A stretch of DNA of 64,000 nt from CADEED01 sp035765415 (GCA_035765415.1 DASTXR010000052.1:1-64000); one strand, 5' to 3'. Shown: positions 51,934 through 61,132, numbered from the stretch's first letter. The notes: generated by a model from the letters alone, not told the origin. Numbers and translations: made by a program.

Positions 51934-53178
51934 CTATCTGAGTTCGACGCGTGCGCCGGCGCCGCGCCGGGTGGCGGCGAGCCGTGTGCCGTCGGGAGCA
52001 TTGCCCTGAAAGTACTGCTCGATTCCCGCGAAGATGGCGTTGGCGAGCTTGGCGCGGTGAGCCGGCATCGACAGCTTGCGCTCGTCTTCCTTGTTGGAGA
52101 TGAACGCGGTCTCGACCAGCATCGAAGGGATATCCGGCGACTTCAGCACCACGAAACCCGCCTGCTGCACGCGCGGCTTGCGGACCTCGCCAATGTTGTC
52201 GAGTGACTTCAGCACGTTTTCGGCCGCCACCATGCTCGCGGAGATGCTCGCGGTCTGCGACAGATCGAGCAGCACGTTCGCGAGCACGGCATCCTTGTCG
52301 TCGAGCTTGATGCCGCCCTTCAGGTCGGCCGCGTTCTCACGCTCGGCCAGCCAGCGTGCGGCTTCGCTCGAAGCACCGCGGTCCGACAGTATGTAGACCG
52401 AAGAACCCGACACGTCCGGATTGGCGATGGCGTCCGCATGGATGGACACGAACAGATCCGCCTTGGCGCGCCGCGCGCGCAAGGTGCGCTCGTTCAACGA
52501 AATGAAGTAGTCGCCGTCGCGCGTGAGCACCGCCTTCATGCCCGGCTCCGCATTGATGCGCGCGGCCAGCGCCTTGGCGATCTCCAGCACCACGTTTTTC
52601 TCGCGCGTGCCGCGTTTGCCGGATGCGCCGGGGTCCACTCCGCCATGCCCGGCATCCACCGCGATCACGATGTCGCGCCCGGTGTCGCTCGGCGCATGCG
52701 CGGGACGAATGGCCACCGGCACCGCGGGGACTGCCGGCGTGACCGCGACGGTCTTCGCGCTGCCCTCCGTCACTCGGCCCGCGATGTCCAGGATCAGGCG
52801 ATGACCTGCGTCATCCGCGGGCCCGGCCGCGGACGTCTCGATGGTCACCGGCCCGGAAACTTCGAACACCAGTCGCAAACCACCTTGCGGCAACTTGCCC
52901 GACCTCAGGGCGTTGATGACGCCATCGGCCGCAGGCAATTTCGATGTCAGCGAGGACTTAGATACGTCCAGCACGACGCGGTGCGGAGAATCGAGCAGGA
53001 AAGCCTTGTGTTTGACGGGTGCGGAGAGATCGAGCACCACGCGCGAGCCGGTTTCGGTGCTGGCGACGCGCACTTCGCGGATTTCTGCGGCGACGAGGTT
53101 CCCGGAAACTCCCGCAACAAATGCGAGCAGCGCCACGCAAACCCCGTTTCTGATCCCCAAAAAATCCTTCCCCATCAT
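51934..53178 (-). CDS. N-acetylmuramoyl-L-alanine amidase (AmiB/AmiC type) with AMIN domain
   Basis: Periplasmic zinc amidase of 414 residues that cuts septal peptidoglycan. Signal peptide (about 1-32), AMIN domain (EIREVRVASTETGSRVVLDL) for cell-wall targeting, and Amidase_3 domain from about 165 with DAGHGGVDPGASG (zinc His), SLNERTLRARRAKADLFVSIHAD (second His) and PSMLVETAFISNKEDE (catalytic Glu). Lacks LysM repeats, so more AmiC-like than AmiB. The frame can start at TTG 53187, but the tandem ATG at 53178 is preferred; neither has a strong ribosome site. Next to tsaE, as in the E. coli tsaE-amiB-mutL-miaA order. Confidence 0.92.
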   Translation of the reverse strand: MMGKDFLGIRNGVCVALLAFVAGVSGNLVAAEIREVRVASTETGSRVVLDLSAPVKHKAFLLDSPHRVVLDVSKSSLTSKLPAADGVINALRSGKLPQGGLRLVFEVSGPVTIETSAAGPADDAGHRLILDIAGRVTEGSAKTVAVTPAVPAVPVAIRPAHAPSDTGRDIVIAVDAGHGGVDPGASGKRGTREKNVVLEIAKALAARINAEPGMKAVLTRDGDYFISLNERTLRARRAKADLFVSIHADAIANPDVSGSSVYILSDRGASSEAARWLAERENAADLKGGIKLDDKDAVLANVLLDLSQTASISASMVAAENVLKSLDNIGEVRKPRVQQAGFVVLKSPDIPSMLVETAFISNKEDERKLSMPAHRAKLANAIFAGIEQYFQGNAPDGTRLAATRRGAGARVELR

Positions 53179-53207
53179 GGAGTTCAACGCCTGATGTGAG
53201 ACGCAAT

Positions 53208-53666
53208 TTACTTAAGTGGCTTAGAAGTTTCAATGCTCTCGATTCGATGACCGTCCGAGTCGATGGAAAACCGAAGCGCGAGGTCCGCCGCCGGCAGTCG
53301 CCCCACTCCGCGTTCCGGCCACTCGACGAGCCACAGGAACCCCGGACGGTGATAGTCGGCGAGCCCCAGGTGCTCGAGCTCCTCAGGATCGTGGAGACGG
53401 TACAGATCAAGATGGACCGCGGTGATCGCGGGTAGTTCGTAGGTTTCGAGCAGCGTGTAACTCGGGCTCTTGATCGGCCCCGTCACGCCGAGCGCTCGCA
53501 GGACGCCGCGCGCGAACGTCGACTTGCCCGAGCCGAGCTCACCGCTCAGGAACACCACGCGGCAGCCCGCATCGCGAGGTGGGGCGCTGCCCAGCAGCCG
53601 CGCACCGACTGCTTCGGTTTCCTCGCCGCTGTGTGTGACCCATGAACGCGGCTCATGCGCCGTCAC
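53208..53666 (-). CDS. tsaE: tRNA threonylcarbamoyladenosine biosynthesis ATPase TsaE
   Basis: P-loop protein of 152 residues required with TsaB/TsaD for t6A37 on ANN-decoding tRNAs. Walker A GELGSGKSTFARG, SPSYTLLETYE switch and the LYRLHDPEELEHLGLADY segment are all diagnostic. ATG overlaps the nnrD stop (ATGA). Confidence 0.95.
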   Translation of the reverse strand: MTAHEPRSWVTHSGEETEAVGARLLGSAPPRDAGCRVVFLSGELGSGKSTFARGVLRALGVTGPIKSPSYTLLETYELPAITAVHLDLYRLHDPEELEHLGLADYHRPGFLWLVEWPERGVGRLPAADLALRFSIDSDGHRIESIETSKPLK

Positions 53667-55153
53667 GGATTCACCCAGCCGCGCAATTCGGCGATGACAT
53701 CACTGGCGATGAGCCCGCGCTGCCCGCCTTGCGCCGCCGAATCTCCCGCGAGTGCGTGCGCCAGCACGCCGATGCGCGCCGCCGCCGCCGCGTCGACCGA
53801 CTGCGCGCGCAGTCCGGCGATGACGCCGGTGAGCACGTCGCCCATGCCGGCCGTCGCCATGCCGGGATTGCCGCGGTCACAGATGGCGAGCTCCGCGGCT
53901 CCGGCGACGCCGGAGCACACCAGCGTGCCCGCGCCCTTCAACACCGCGACGGCCCCGTAACGCGCATGTAACTCGCGCGCGGCCGCGAGCCGGTCCGCCT
54001 GCACCGCGCGAACCTCCACTCCTAACAACCGCGCCGCCTCCCCCGGATGCGGCGTGATGATCCAGTCGGCCGCAAGTTTTCTGGGGCTCGCGGCCAGCAG
54101 GTTCAGCGCATCCGCATCGACCACTGCCGGGATGCCGGTGATGGAGCATGCCGCGGTCCAGAGCCGCCGCGCCCAGTCGCCGGTCCCGAGACCGGGACCG
54201 ATCGCCAGCACGTCGCAGGCGCGGATGGCCTCGTCGATGACCGTGATGCTCGACACCGGTAGATAGATGAGCTCGGGCCGCGTGGCCGTGACCGCCACGA
54301 GATTCTCGGGCGCGCCCGCGACGGACACCAGCCCGGCGCCCGCGCGCAGCGCGGCCTCGCCTGCCAGCCGCAAGGCGCCCGGCATCCCCGCGCCGCCGCC
54401 GACCACCAGCACGCGACCGTTGCTTCCCTTGTGCGATTCGCGCGGACGGCGCGACAGGCTCGCCGCCAGCTCGCTTTCGTCGATGCGTCGCAGGAGCGGG
54501 GCGAATTGCGCCGACGCCGGCGCGACCACGCCGAGATCGTCGAGCAGCACCACGCCGGCGTGTTCCGGTCCCGCACCCAGGAACAGCCCCGACTTCAGCC
54601 CCACGAAACTGACCGTCACCTCGGCGCGCACCGCCGCCTCGTGCACCTCGCCGGTGTCGGCATTCACGCCGGAGGGGATATCGAGCGCCAGCACCGGGCG
54701 CTTCACGGCATTGATCGCCCGGATCACCGCCAGCGTTTCCGCGCGCGGCGCTCCCGCCAGCCCGATGCCTAACAATCCATCGACGATCACGTCGCTGCCG
54801 GAGAGCGCATCCGCGACGAATGGATGGGCCGAGCCGCCCGCGGCCAGCCACTCCTCCATCGCACGGCGCGCATCGCCTGCCAGCTTGTCCGGCGGCGCGG
54901 CCGCCAGCACCAGCGCTTCGAGGCCGGCCAGCCGCGCCAGGCGCGCGAGTGCATAACCGTCGCCACCGTTGTTGCCCGCGCCGCAGACCACCGCGATGCG
55001 TTTTGCCTGCGGCCAGCGCGCCCGCAGGATCCGAAGCGCGCCTTCGGCGGCCCGCGTCATCAGCGTGAAGCCCGGAGTCCGGCGTTTCTCGATTTCCCAG
55101 GCGTCGAGCGCGCGCACCTGTGCAGAGGAATAGATGGCGGTCGGCCGGTTCAT
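53663..55153 (-). CDS. nnrD: Bifunctional NAD(P)H-hydrate epimerase/dehydratase
   Basis: Metabolite-repair protein of 496 residues. N-terminal YjeF epimerase domain (about 1-220: VVCGAGNNGGDGYALARL, DIPSGVNADTGEV) and C-terminal ADP/ATP-dependent dehydratase domain (KGSNGRVLVVGGG, DADALNLLA, TPHPGEAARLLG, AGMGDVLTGVIAGL). It restores NADHX/NADPHX to NAD(P)H. The ATG at 55151-55153 has no Shine-Dalgarno; TATAAT on the minus strand ends eight bases upstream, so it may be leaderless. Divergent from queG. Confidence 0.95.
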   Translation of the reverse strand: MNRPTAIYSSAQVRALDAWEIEKRRTPGFTLMTRAAEGALRILRARWPQAKRIAVVCGAGNNGGDGYALARLARLAGLEALVLAAAPPDKLAGDARRAMEEWLAAGGSAHPFVADALSGSDVIVDGLLGIGLAGAPRAETLAVIRAINAVKRPVLALDIPSGVNADTGEVHEAAVRAEVTVSFVGLKSGLFLGAGPEHAGVVLLDDLGVVAPASAQFAPLLRRIDESELAASLSRRPRESHKGSNGRVLVVGGGAGMPGALRLAGEAALRAGAGLVSVAGAPENLVAVTATRPELIYLPVSSITVIDEAIRACDVLAIGPGLGTGDWARRLWTAACSITGIPAVVDADALNLLAASPRKLAADWIITPHPGEAARLLGVEVRAVQADRLAAARELHARYGAVAVLKGAGTLVCSGVAGAAELAICDRGNPGMATAGMGDVLTGVIAGLRAQSVDAAAAARIGVLAHALAGDSAAQGGQRGLIASDVIAELRGWVNP

Positions 55154-55160
55154 GGCGGGG

Positions 55161-55170
55161 AATTATACTG
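55161..55170. promoter_or_regulatory. Bidirectional -10 element between nnrD and queG
   Basis: AATTATACTG, the exact reverse complement of the decamer at 2131-2140. Plus strand: TATACT (55164-55169), eleven bases before the queG ATG. Minus strand: TATAAT, eight bases before the nnrD ATG. Neither gene has a ribosome-binding site in the remaining space. Confidence 0.5.
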
Positions 55171-55180
55171 ACGGCAACCT

Positions 55181-56269
55181 ATGACTCTGCCCGCTCCGAC
55201 AAAAGACTCGCTGCTCGAGCTCAAGAGTGCCCTCGCGGCACTGGCCCGGGCGCGGGGATTCGACGCGCTGGGCGTCAGCAACGTTCAGCTCGCCGCCGAC
55301 GCCGCGCATCTCGACCGCTGGCTCGACCACGGCAAACACGGCGAGATGGGTTACATGGCCAGACATGGCACACGGCGCACGCGACCCGCGGAGCTGGTGC
55401 CCGGCACGGTGCGCGTGTTGTCGGCGCGCATGAACTACTGGCCGTCGGAGGCCCGCGATGCCGACGCCGCGCTCGCCGATCCCGAATGTGGCTACGTGTC
55501 GCGATACGCGCTGGGCCGCGACTATCACAAGGTGTTGCGCAACGCCCTGCAGGGTCTCGCCGACGACATCGTCGAGCGCGTCGGGCCAATGGGCTACCGG
55601 GTGTTCGTGGACTCCGGTCCCGTGCTCGAGAAGGCGCTGGCGCGCAACGCCGGCCTCGGGTGGATAGGCAAGCACACCAACCTCATCGCGCGTGATGCCG
55701 GCTCGTACTTCTTCATCGGCGAGATCCTCACCGACCTGCCGCTGCCCGTCGATGAAGCCGCCAGCGCGCACTGCGGCACCTGCAGCGCGTGTATTCCCGC
55801 GTGTCCCACGGGCGCGATCACCGCGCCCAACCAGCTCGACGCGCGGCGCTGCATCTCCTATCTCACGATCGAACTGCATGGCGCCATTCCCGTGGAGCTG
55901 CGGCGCATGATGGGCAACCGCATCTACGGCTGCGACGACTGCCAGCTCGTGTGCCCGTGGAACAAGTTCGCGCGCGCCGCCGCGCATCCGGATTTCAAGA
56001 CGCGGCACCGCCTCGATGCATCGCGGCTCGATGAATTGTTTGGATGGACGGAAGCGCAGTTCCTGGAACGCACCGAGGGCTCGGCCATCCGCCGCATCGG
56101 TTATCAACGCTGGTTGCGCAACATCGCCGTGGCGCTGGGTAATGCGCCGGCGACGCCCGAGAACACCGCGGCGCTCAGCGCGCGCGCCGATGACCCCTCC
56201 GAGCTGGTTCGCGAACACGTGGCGTGGGCGCGCGCGGAACACGCGGCGCGCCAGGCAGCCGGCACTTAG
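55181..56269 (+). CDS. queG: Epoxyqueuosine reductase QueG
   Basis: Cobalamin and iron-sulfur enzyme of 362 residues that reduces epoxyqueuosine to queuosine in tRNA. Cysteines for two [4Fe-4S] clusters: Cys198, 201, 204, 208 in CGTCSACIPACPTG and Cys251, 254, 258 in CDDCQLVCPWN with Cys224. Asp144 in VFVDSGPVLEKALA is the expected catalytic acid. The classical gammaproteobacterial queG-nnrD divergence is conserved. Its stop shares TTAG (56266-56269) with the convergent zinc-ribbon gene. Confidence 0.95.
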   Translation: MTLPAPTKDSLLELKSALAALARARGFDALGVSNVQLAADAAHLDRWLDHGKHGEMGYMARHGTRRTRPAELVPGTVRVLSARMNYWPSEARDADAALADPECGYVSRYALGRDYHKVLRNALQGLADDIVERVGPMGYRVFVDSGPVLEKALARNAGLGWIGKHTNLIARDAGSYFFIGEILTDLPLPVDEAASAHCGTCSACIPACPTGAITAPNQLDARRCISYLTIELHGAIPVELRRMMGNRIYGCDDCQLVCPWNKFARAAAHPDFKTRHRLDASRLDELFGWTEAQFLERTEGSAIRRIGYQRWLRNIAVALGNAPATPENTAALSARADDPSELVREHVAWARAEHAARQAAGT

Positions 56270-56631
56270 CGCCGGAACCAGCGCCGCAGCTTCGACTCGC
56301 GAGGATCGGGCTCCGCTGCGAGTTGCACGGTTGCGCGGCGGTTCAGCATCTCGTTGGACCCGAAGATGAGTGCGAACAGGAGCACGACCGCCAGGCCGAT
56401 CGTCGCCCACTGTCTCGCGAATACCAACACGAGGAACGTGGGTGCGAGCAGCGATGCGAGAATCGCCACCGTCCAGGTAACGAGCCTGTAGGGCAAGTCG
56501 GGAACGACGATTTCCAGCTTCGCGCCGCAGGGCGGACAGGTAACCCGGCGCAGGCGCTTCACGTTGAGCAGCGACAGCTCCACCGAATCGGCCTTGCATT
56601 GCGGGCACTGGCGGCGCTGCGAAGCGCGCAT
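56266..56631 (-). CDS. Small zinc-ribbon membrane protein, function unknown
   Basis: Protein of 121 residues. N-terminal CPQC (Cys9, Cys12) and CPPC (Cys32, Cys35) form a likely zinc ribbon in the cytosol, followed by two hydrophobic segments (TWTVAILASLLAPTFLVLVF; IGLAVVLLFALIFGS) and a charged tail (ESKLRRWFRR). I do not recognise a named family. It lies three bases after panC on the same strand and may be co-transcribed with the pantothenate genes. Confidence 0.65.
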   Translation of the reverse strand: MRASQRRQCPQCKADSVELSLLNVKRLRRVTCPPCGAKLEIVVPDLPYRLVTWTVAILASLLAPTFLVLVFARQWATIGLAVVLLFALIFGSNEMLNRRATVQLAAEPDPRESKLRRWFRR

Positions 56632-56634
56632 GCC

Positions 56635-57486
56635 TCAACCCGCGGAGAACTGGATGTTGTCGATGAGGCGCGCCTTGCCGAGGCGCGAGGCCGTCAACAC
56701 CACGAACTCCGTCGTGTCCGGCCTGGCCGGCGCCAGCGTCTTTGCATCGCGCACGCTGAAGTAGTCGGTACGGAACCCGGCGCCGTCGAGCGCGGCGCGA
56801 CCCGCGGCTTCGATTGTCGCGTAATCGCGAACGCCGGACTGCAGCGACGACACCGCCTGCCGGAGCTGCCGGTAGATAGCCGGCGCGAGCCTGCGTTGCG
56901 CGTCGTCGAGATACTGGTTGCGCGAGCTCATCGCCAGGCCGTCGGCCTCGCGCACGGTGGGCGCGCCGACGATCTCCACGCGCAGGCACAGGTCCGCCAC
57001 CATGCGGCGGATCACGGTGAGCTGCTGAAAATCCTTCTCGCCGAAGATCGCCACGTCGGCATCGACGATGTTGAACAGCTTGGCGACGATGGTGGCCACG
57101 CCTTCGAAATGCCCGGGGCGGAATTCGCCGCACAGGATGCCGGAGATGCCCGGGACTTCCACGCGCGTGGCCTGGGCCGCGCCGTTCGGATAGATCTCGC
57201 CGACCTCCGGCATGAACATGAGATCGCAGCCGGCATCGGCCAGCATCTTGGCGTCCTGCGTGGGCGTGCGCGGATAGTGCGCGAAGTCTTCGTTCGGCCC
57301 GAACTGCATCGGGTTCACGAAAATGCTCGCGACGAACCGTTTGCCATGCCTGCGCGCGGCCTCGATGAGGCTCACGTGGCCGGCGTGCAGGTTTCCCATC
57401 GTGGGCACGAACACCACGCGTTCGCCGGCGGCGCGCCACTGCGCCACCTGCGCGCGCACGGCGGAGATCGTGGTGACGGTCAGCAT
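56635..57486 (-). CDS. panC: Pantoate-beta-alanine ligase (pantothenate synthetase)
   Basis: ATP-dependent ligase of 283 residues, last step of pantothenate synthesis. HIGH-like FVPTMGNLHAGHVSLIE near the N-terminus, FVNPMQFGPNEDF, IFGEKDFQQL, and the KMSKS-like AMSSRNQYLD. Preceded after seven bases by panB on the same strand. Confidence 0.96.
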   Translation of the reverse strand: MLTVTTISAVRAQVAQWRAAGERVVFVPTMGNLHAGHVSLIEAARRHGKRFVASIFVNPMQFGPNEDFAHYPRTPTQDAKMLADAGCDLMFMPEVGEIYPNGAAQATRVEVPGISGILCGEFRPGHFEGVATIVAKLFNIVDADVAIFGEKDFQQLTVIRRMVADLCLRVEIVGAPTVREADGLAMSSRNQYLDDAQRRLAPAIYRQLRQAVSSLQSGVRDYATIEAAGRAALDGAGFRTDYFSVRDAKTLAPARPDTTEFVVLTASRLGKARLIDNIQFSAG

Positions 57487-57493
57487 CGCAGCT

Positions 57494-58327
57494 TCAAGCG
57501 TGGAACTCGTGCTCGGGCGCCGGATAGGTCCTGGTTTTCACCGCCGCGACGTAACGTTTCAACGCGTCGACATTCGAGGTGGCGCCGTCCATGAAATTTT
57601 TCACGAAGCGTGGCTTGCGGCCGGAGGTGATGTCGAGCACGTCGTAGAGCACGAGGATCTGGCCATCGGTGTCGGGACCCGCGCCGATGCCGATGACCGG
57701 CACCTCGAGCGCCTCGGTGATCTTCTTGCCGAGCTCGGACGGAATACATTCGAGCAGCACGATGTCCGCGCCCGCGGATTCCAGCGCCTTGGCGCTGTCG
57801 AGCATGCGCCTGGCAGCGGCCTCGTCGCGACCCTGCACGCGGAAGCCGCCCGTCTTGTGCACCGACTGCGGCTTGAGGCCGAGGTGCGCACACACCGCGA
57901 TGTCGTGGCGCGCCAGGAATTCCACGATCTCGAGCTGGCCGATGCCGCTTTCGAGCTTGACCATTTCCGCGCCGCCTTCCTGCATGAGGCGCACGGAATT
58001 GGCCAGCGCGATGTCGGCCGTGGGGTAGCTGGCGAACGGCAGGTCGGCCACCAGGAACGGACGATGCAGGCCACGCGCCACCGCTTTGCAGTGATAGACG
58101 ATGTGGTCCATGGTCACGGGCACCGTGGTGTCGTGACCCTGCAGCACCATGCCGAGCGAGTCGCCCACCAGCACGAGGTCGGTATCGGCGTTGTCGCACA
58201 ACACCGCGAAGCTCGCGTCGTAACAGGTGATGCAGGCGATCTTCTCGTGCTCGCGCTTCATCCTGTCGAGCGTGCCCAGTGAAACCGGTGGCCGCGTCGA
58301 ATCGCGTTGTTCGAGCTGTGTGTACAT
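57494..58327 (-). CDS. panB: 3-methyl-2-oxobutanoate hydroxymethyltransferase
   Basis: TIM-barrel enzyme of 277 residues that adds a hydroxymethyl group from methylene-THF to ketoisovalerate. ITCYDASFAVLCDNADTDLVLVGDSLGMV, KLESG, CAHLGLKPQSV and GIGAGPDTDGQILVLYD motifs are all present. ATG 58325-58327 starts MYTQLEQRD. A much longer frame extending to 59050 is a shadow of the kinase gene. Confidence 0.96.
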   Translation of the reverse strand: MYTQLEQRDSTRPPVSLGTLDRMKREHEKIACITCYDASFAVLCDNADTDLVLVGDSLGMVLQGHDTTVPVTMDHIVYHCKAVARGLHRPFLVADLPFASYPTADIALANSVRLMQEGGAEMVKLESGIGQLEIVEFLARHDIAVCAHLGLKPQSVHKTGGFRVQGRDEAAARRMLDSAKALESAGADIVLLECIPSELGKKITEALEVPVIGIGAGPDTDGQILVLYDVLDITSGRKPRFVKNFMDGATSNVDALKRYVAAVKTRTYPAPEHEFHA

Positions 58328-58329
58328 GG

Positions 58330-59016
58330 CTAGATGGTACTGTGCCGGAGCGGGTTGTAGTACATGCGCCCTCGTTTCATTCGACGAATGGCGCCGACCA
58401 GTTCGTCGTAGTCGGCCTGGTTCTGCACCGGGTCGATGTTGGCGGCGTTCACGATGAGCAACGGGGCCTTGTCGAATTCGTGGAAGAAGCGCGCATAGGC
58501 ATCGTTGAGGCGCGTCAGGTAGGCCGCGTCGATGCCGCTTTCGTAGGTAATGCCGCGCTTGGCGATCCGCTGCAGCAGCGTCTCCACGGGCGCCTGCAGG
58601 TAGACCACGAGGTCCGGCTTCGGCGGATCCACTGCCAGCCGTGACGCCACCTGCTCGTACAGCGCCATCTCGGCGGTGTCGAGCGTCAGGCCGGCGAACA
58701 GCCGGTCCTTCTCGAATAGATAGTCGGCGACGCGCCGCGGCGCGAACAGGTCCTGCTGCTTGAGGGTGCCGAGCTGCTGTGCGCGCTGGAACAGGAAGAA
58801 CAGCTGCGCGGGCAGCGCACCGGACTTCTGGTTGCGGTAGAAGCGCTCGAGGAAAGGATTCTGCGCATCCTGCTCGAGCACCAGCTCCGCTTCGAGCGTC
58901 CCGGCGAGCCGCTTCGCGAGACTGGTCTTGCCCACGCCGATCGGCCCCTCGACCACGATGTAACGCTGCGCCGGAACGGCCGCGCCGACCTGTGTTTCCG
59001 TCTCCGGCGCGCTCAC
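58330..59016 (-). CDS. Deoxynucleoside kinase family protein
   Basis: Kinase of 228 residues of the dNK/dGK family: P-loop VEGPIGVGKTSLAKRLA, DRLFAGLTL (D-R-S/L motif), and the LID-type QRIAKRGITYESGIDAAYL. This family sits between folK and panB in many gammaproteobacteria; it phosphorylates deoxynucleosides, though exact substrate (dA, dC or dG) is not evident. Two bases separate it from panB and its ATG overlaps the folK stop by ATGA. Confidence 0.88.
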   Translation of the reverse strand: MSAPETETQVGAAVPAQRYIVVEGPIGVGKTSLAKRLAGTLEAELVLEQDAQNPFLERFYRNQKSGALPAQLFFLFQRAQQLGTLKQQDLFAPRRVADYLFEKDRLFAGLTLDTAEMALYEQVASRLAVDPPKPDLVVYLQAPVETLLQRIAKRGITYESGIDAAYLTRLNDAYARFFHEFDKAPLLIVNAANIDPVQNQADYDELVGAIRRMKRGRMYYNPLRHSTI

Positions 59017-59510
59017 AGGCGTTCGATGCCCCGATTCGCGACGCGGTCACGGAGCGCCGCGACGGAGCCCAGGCGCGGGATCTCGAGGTCCGGCGCGATG
59101 TCGGCGAGTGGATAGAGCACGAAATCGCGCTCGGCGATTCCCGCGTGCGGCAACGTCAGCGTTTCGGTGGCGCTCTCTTCGCGGCCCACCACCAGCAGAT
59201 CGAGGTCGATGACGCGCGGGCCCCAGCGTTCGCGCGGCGCCTCGCGGCCGAGCTGGCGTTCCAGGGTGCGCAGCGCCGCCAGCAATTCTTCCGGCTTCGA
59301 TTGAGTGAGCAAGCCGGCCACGGCATTGACGAAAGCCGGCTGCACCACTTCACCGAATGGACGCGTGCGATACAGCGGCGAGCTGGCGACCAGGCGACAC
59401 CCTGGCAGGGCGGCGAGCTCGCGCAAGGCGCGATTCACCTGCACCTCGGGATCGTCGAGGTTGCTGCCCACGCCAACGTAGGCCGGCAGCCAGCGGGCTC
59501 GATTACTCAT
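59013..59510 (-). CDS. folK: 2-amino-4-hydroxy-6-hydroxymethyldihydropteridine pyrophosphokinase
   Basis: HPPK of 165 residues in folate synthesis. YVGVGSNLDDPEVQVNRAL N-terminus, SPLYRTRPFG loop and GPRVIDLDLLVVG with the catalytic Mg-binding aspartates. Overlaps pcnB at its 5' end and the kinase at its 3' end, both by four bases. Confidence 0.95.
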   Translation of the reverse strand: MSNRARWLPAYVGVGSNLDDPEVQVNRALRELAALPGCRLVASSPLYRTRPFGEVVQPAFVNAVAGLLTQSKPEELLAALRTLERQLGREAPRERWGPRVIDLDLLVVGREESATETLTLPHAGIAERDFVLYPLADIAPDLEIPRLGSVAALRDRVANRGIERL

Positions 59511-61132
59511 GAGGCCGCGGGTGCGCGCCCTCGCCCGCGGCGGCGACGACGTGGACCGCGACGACCGCTGCCACCACTACTTCCGCCTCCGCCACCGGCC
59601 GTGCGTTGCTGCGGCGCCAGTGCGTCGGCCATGCGGTCGCGATCGGTCTGCGAGACTTCCTGGACTTTCGTCCACCAGTCGGCGAGCTCGCGCGAGGCCA
59701 GGCCCATGTCGGCGCGCAGCAGCAGCAAGTCGAAGCCGGCGCGGAAACGCGGCTGCTCCAGCATACGCAGCGCACGGCGGCCGCGCGGCTGTTCGAGCCG
59801 CGGCTGCGCCGCGAACATTTCGCGCACACCCAGTGAAAAACGCTTGGGGATGGAGATGCGGCCCTGCGCGCCACGCGCCGCGCGGTCCACCGCATCGACG
59901 ATGGTGCCGATGTCGTGCCACTTCTCCTGCGGCTGCTTCTCGATGATTTCGGCGAATGGACCGTACAGCAGCAACGCGAACAGGAAGGTGGGCGTCACCG
60001 GCTTGCCGGCCGCCACGCGCTGGTCGGTGTTGATGAGACCTTGCCGCACCAGCCGCGACACGGCGCCGTCCGGATGGCGCTCGAGATAACTCGCCACGGT
60101 GGGCAGCAGCTCCGCCAGCAGCCCATGACGCTGCAACACCACCAGGCTCATGGCGCCGTGGCCCGTCAGGAACAGCTTGAGCGTTTCGTCGAACAACCTT
60201 GCCGGCGGCACGCTGCCTAACAATTCACGCAATTCGTGGATCGCGGTGCCGGTCTCGCCGTCGAGCGAGAAGCCCAGCTTCGCCTCGAAGCGCGCCGCGC
60301 GCAGCATGCGCACCGGGTCTTCGCGATAACGCGTCGCCGGATCGCCGATCAGCTTCAGACGCCGCGCCGCGATGTCTTCGACGCCGCCCGCGTAATCCCA
60401 GATCGAGAAATCCGCGATGTTGTAGTAGAGCGCGTTGGCCGTGAAATCGCGGCGCCACACGTCGTCATCGATGGTGCCGTAGGCGTTGTCGCGCAGGATG
60501 CGGCCGTGTTCGTCGGTGACGCGGTCTTCGTCATCGTCGTCGCCGCCGGCGCCCGCATGGCGCGACCGATCGCGTTCGCGCAGCGGCGAGTTGCGGTGGA
60601 AACCTGTCTGGTGCGGCCCGGCCTCGGCGAGCACCAGGCTCTCGTCCGTCTCGTCACCTTCGTCATCGAGATCGTCGTCGAGCAGTTCGTCGTCGACGTC
60701 ATCGTCGAGATCGGCGGCGGGCGGCTCGGGGATTTCCTCGCCGACCTCCGGCGCGCTCATCGCGCGGAACGTGGCCACCTCGATGATCTCGCGGCCGAAG
60801 AACACGTGCGCCAGCCGGAAGCGGCGGCCGATGAGCCGGCAATTGCGAAACGTGCGTTTGACCTCTTCAGGCAGCGCGCTGGTGGCGATGTCGAAATCTT
60901 TCGGGGTAATCCCGATCAGCAGGTCCCGGACACATCCGCCTACGAGAAAGGCTTCGTAGCCCGCCTCGCGCAGCCGGTACAGCACACGCAGCGCATTGGG
61001 AGAGATCGCGGAGCGCGATATGGAATGTTCGGCACGGGGGATGATGCGTGCTTTGGGCCGGTTGGCCGTATCGAAGGGGGAAACGTCGTTCAAGTCTTCA
61101 AAGTTCCGCTTGGCAGGTGAAAAGCGGCGCAT
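59507..61132 (-). CDS. pcnB: Poly(A) polymerase I with an acidic insertion
   Basis: Class II nucleotidyltransferase of 541 residues. Head domain motif VGGCVRDLLIG and catalytic KDFDIAT (Asp79, Asp81), RRDFTANALYY and RYREDPVRMLRAARFEAKLGF all match PcnB. It adds poly(A) to RNA 3' ends to promote decay. Between TFRAMSAPE and DEHGRILRDNAYG it has about 80 residues (127-207) where E. coli PcnB has about 20; the extra part is strongly acidic (141-164, 198-203). C-terminal tail is Gly then Arg rich (RRRRRGRGR). The ATG overlaps the divergent tRNA-Glu promoter; a downstream non-ATG start is possible. Confidence 0.93.
   Translation of the reverse strand: MRRFSPAKRNFEDLNDVSPFDTANRPKARIIPRAEHSISRSAISPNALRVLYRLREAGYEAFLVGGCVRDLLIGITPKDFDIATSALPEEVKRTFRNCRLIGRRFRLAHVFFGREIIEVATFRAMSAPEVGEEIPEPPAADLDDDVDDELLDDDLDDEGDETDESLVLAEAGPHQTGFHRNSPLRERDRSRHAGAGGDDDDEDRVTDEHGRILRDNAYGTIDDDVWRRDFTANALYYNIADFSIWDYAGGVEDIAARRLKLIGDPATRYREDPVRMLRAARFEAKLGFSLDGETGTAIHELRELLGSVPPARLFDETLKLFLTGHGAMSLVVLQRHGLLAELLPTVASYLERHPDGAVSRLVRQGLINTDQRVAAGKPVTPTFLFALLLYGPFAEIIEKQPQEKWHDIGTIVDAVDRAARGAQGRISIPKRFSLGVREMFAAQPRLEQPRGRRALRMLEQPRFRAGFDLLLLRADMGLASRELADWWTKVQEVSQTDRDRMADALAPQQRTAGGGGGSSGGSGRRGPRRRRRGRGRAPAAS

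Noticed and set aside
55163..57439. 758-codon minus-strand frame across queG and panC
   Set aside because: Arg/His-rich shadow of genes with strong family identity on the other strand or frame.
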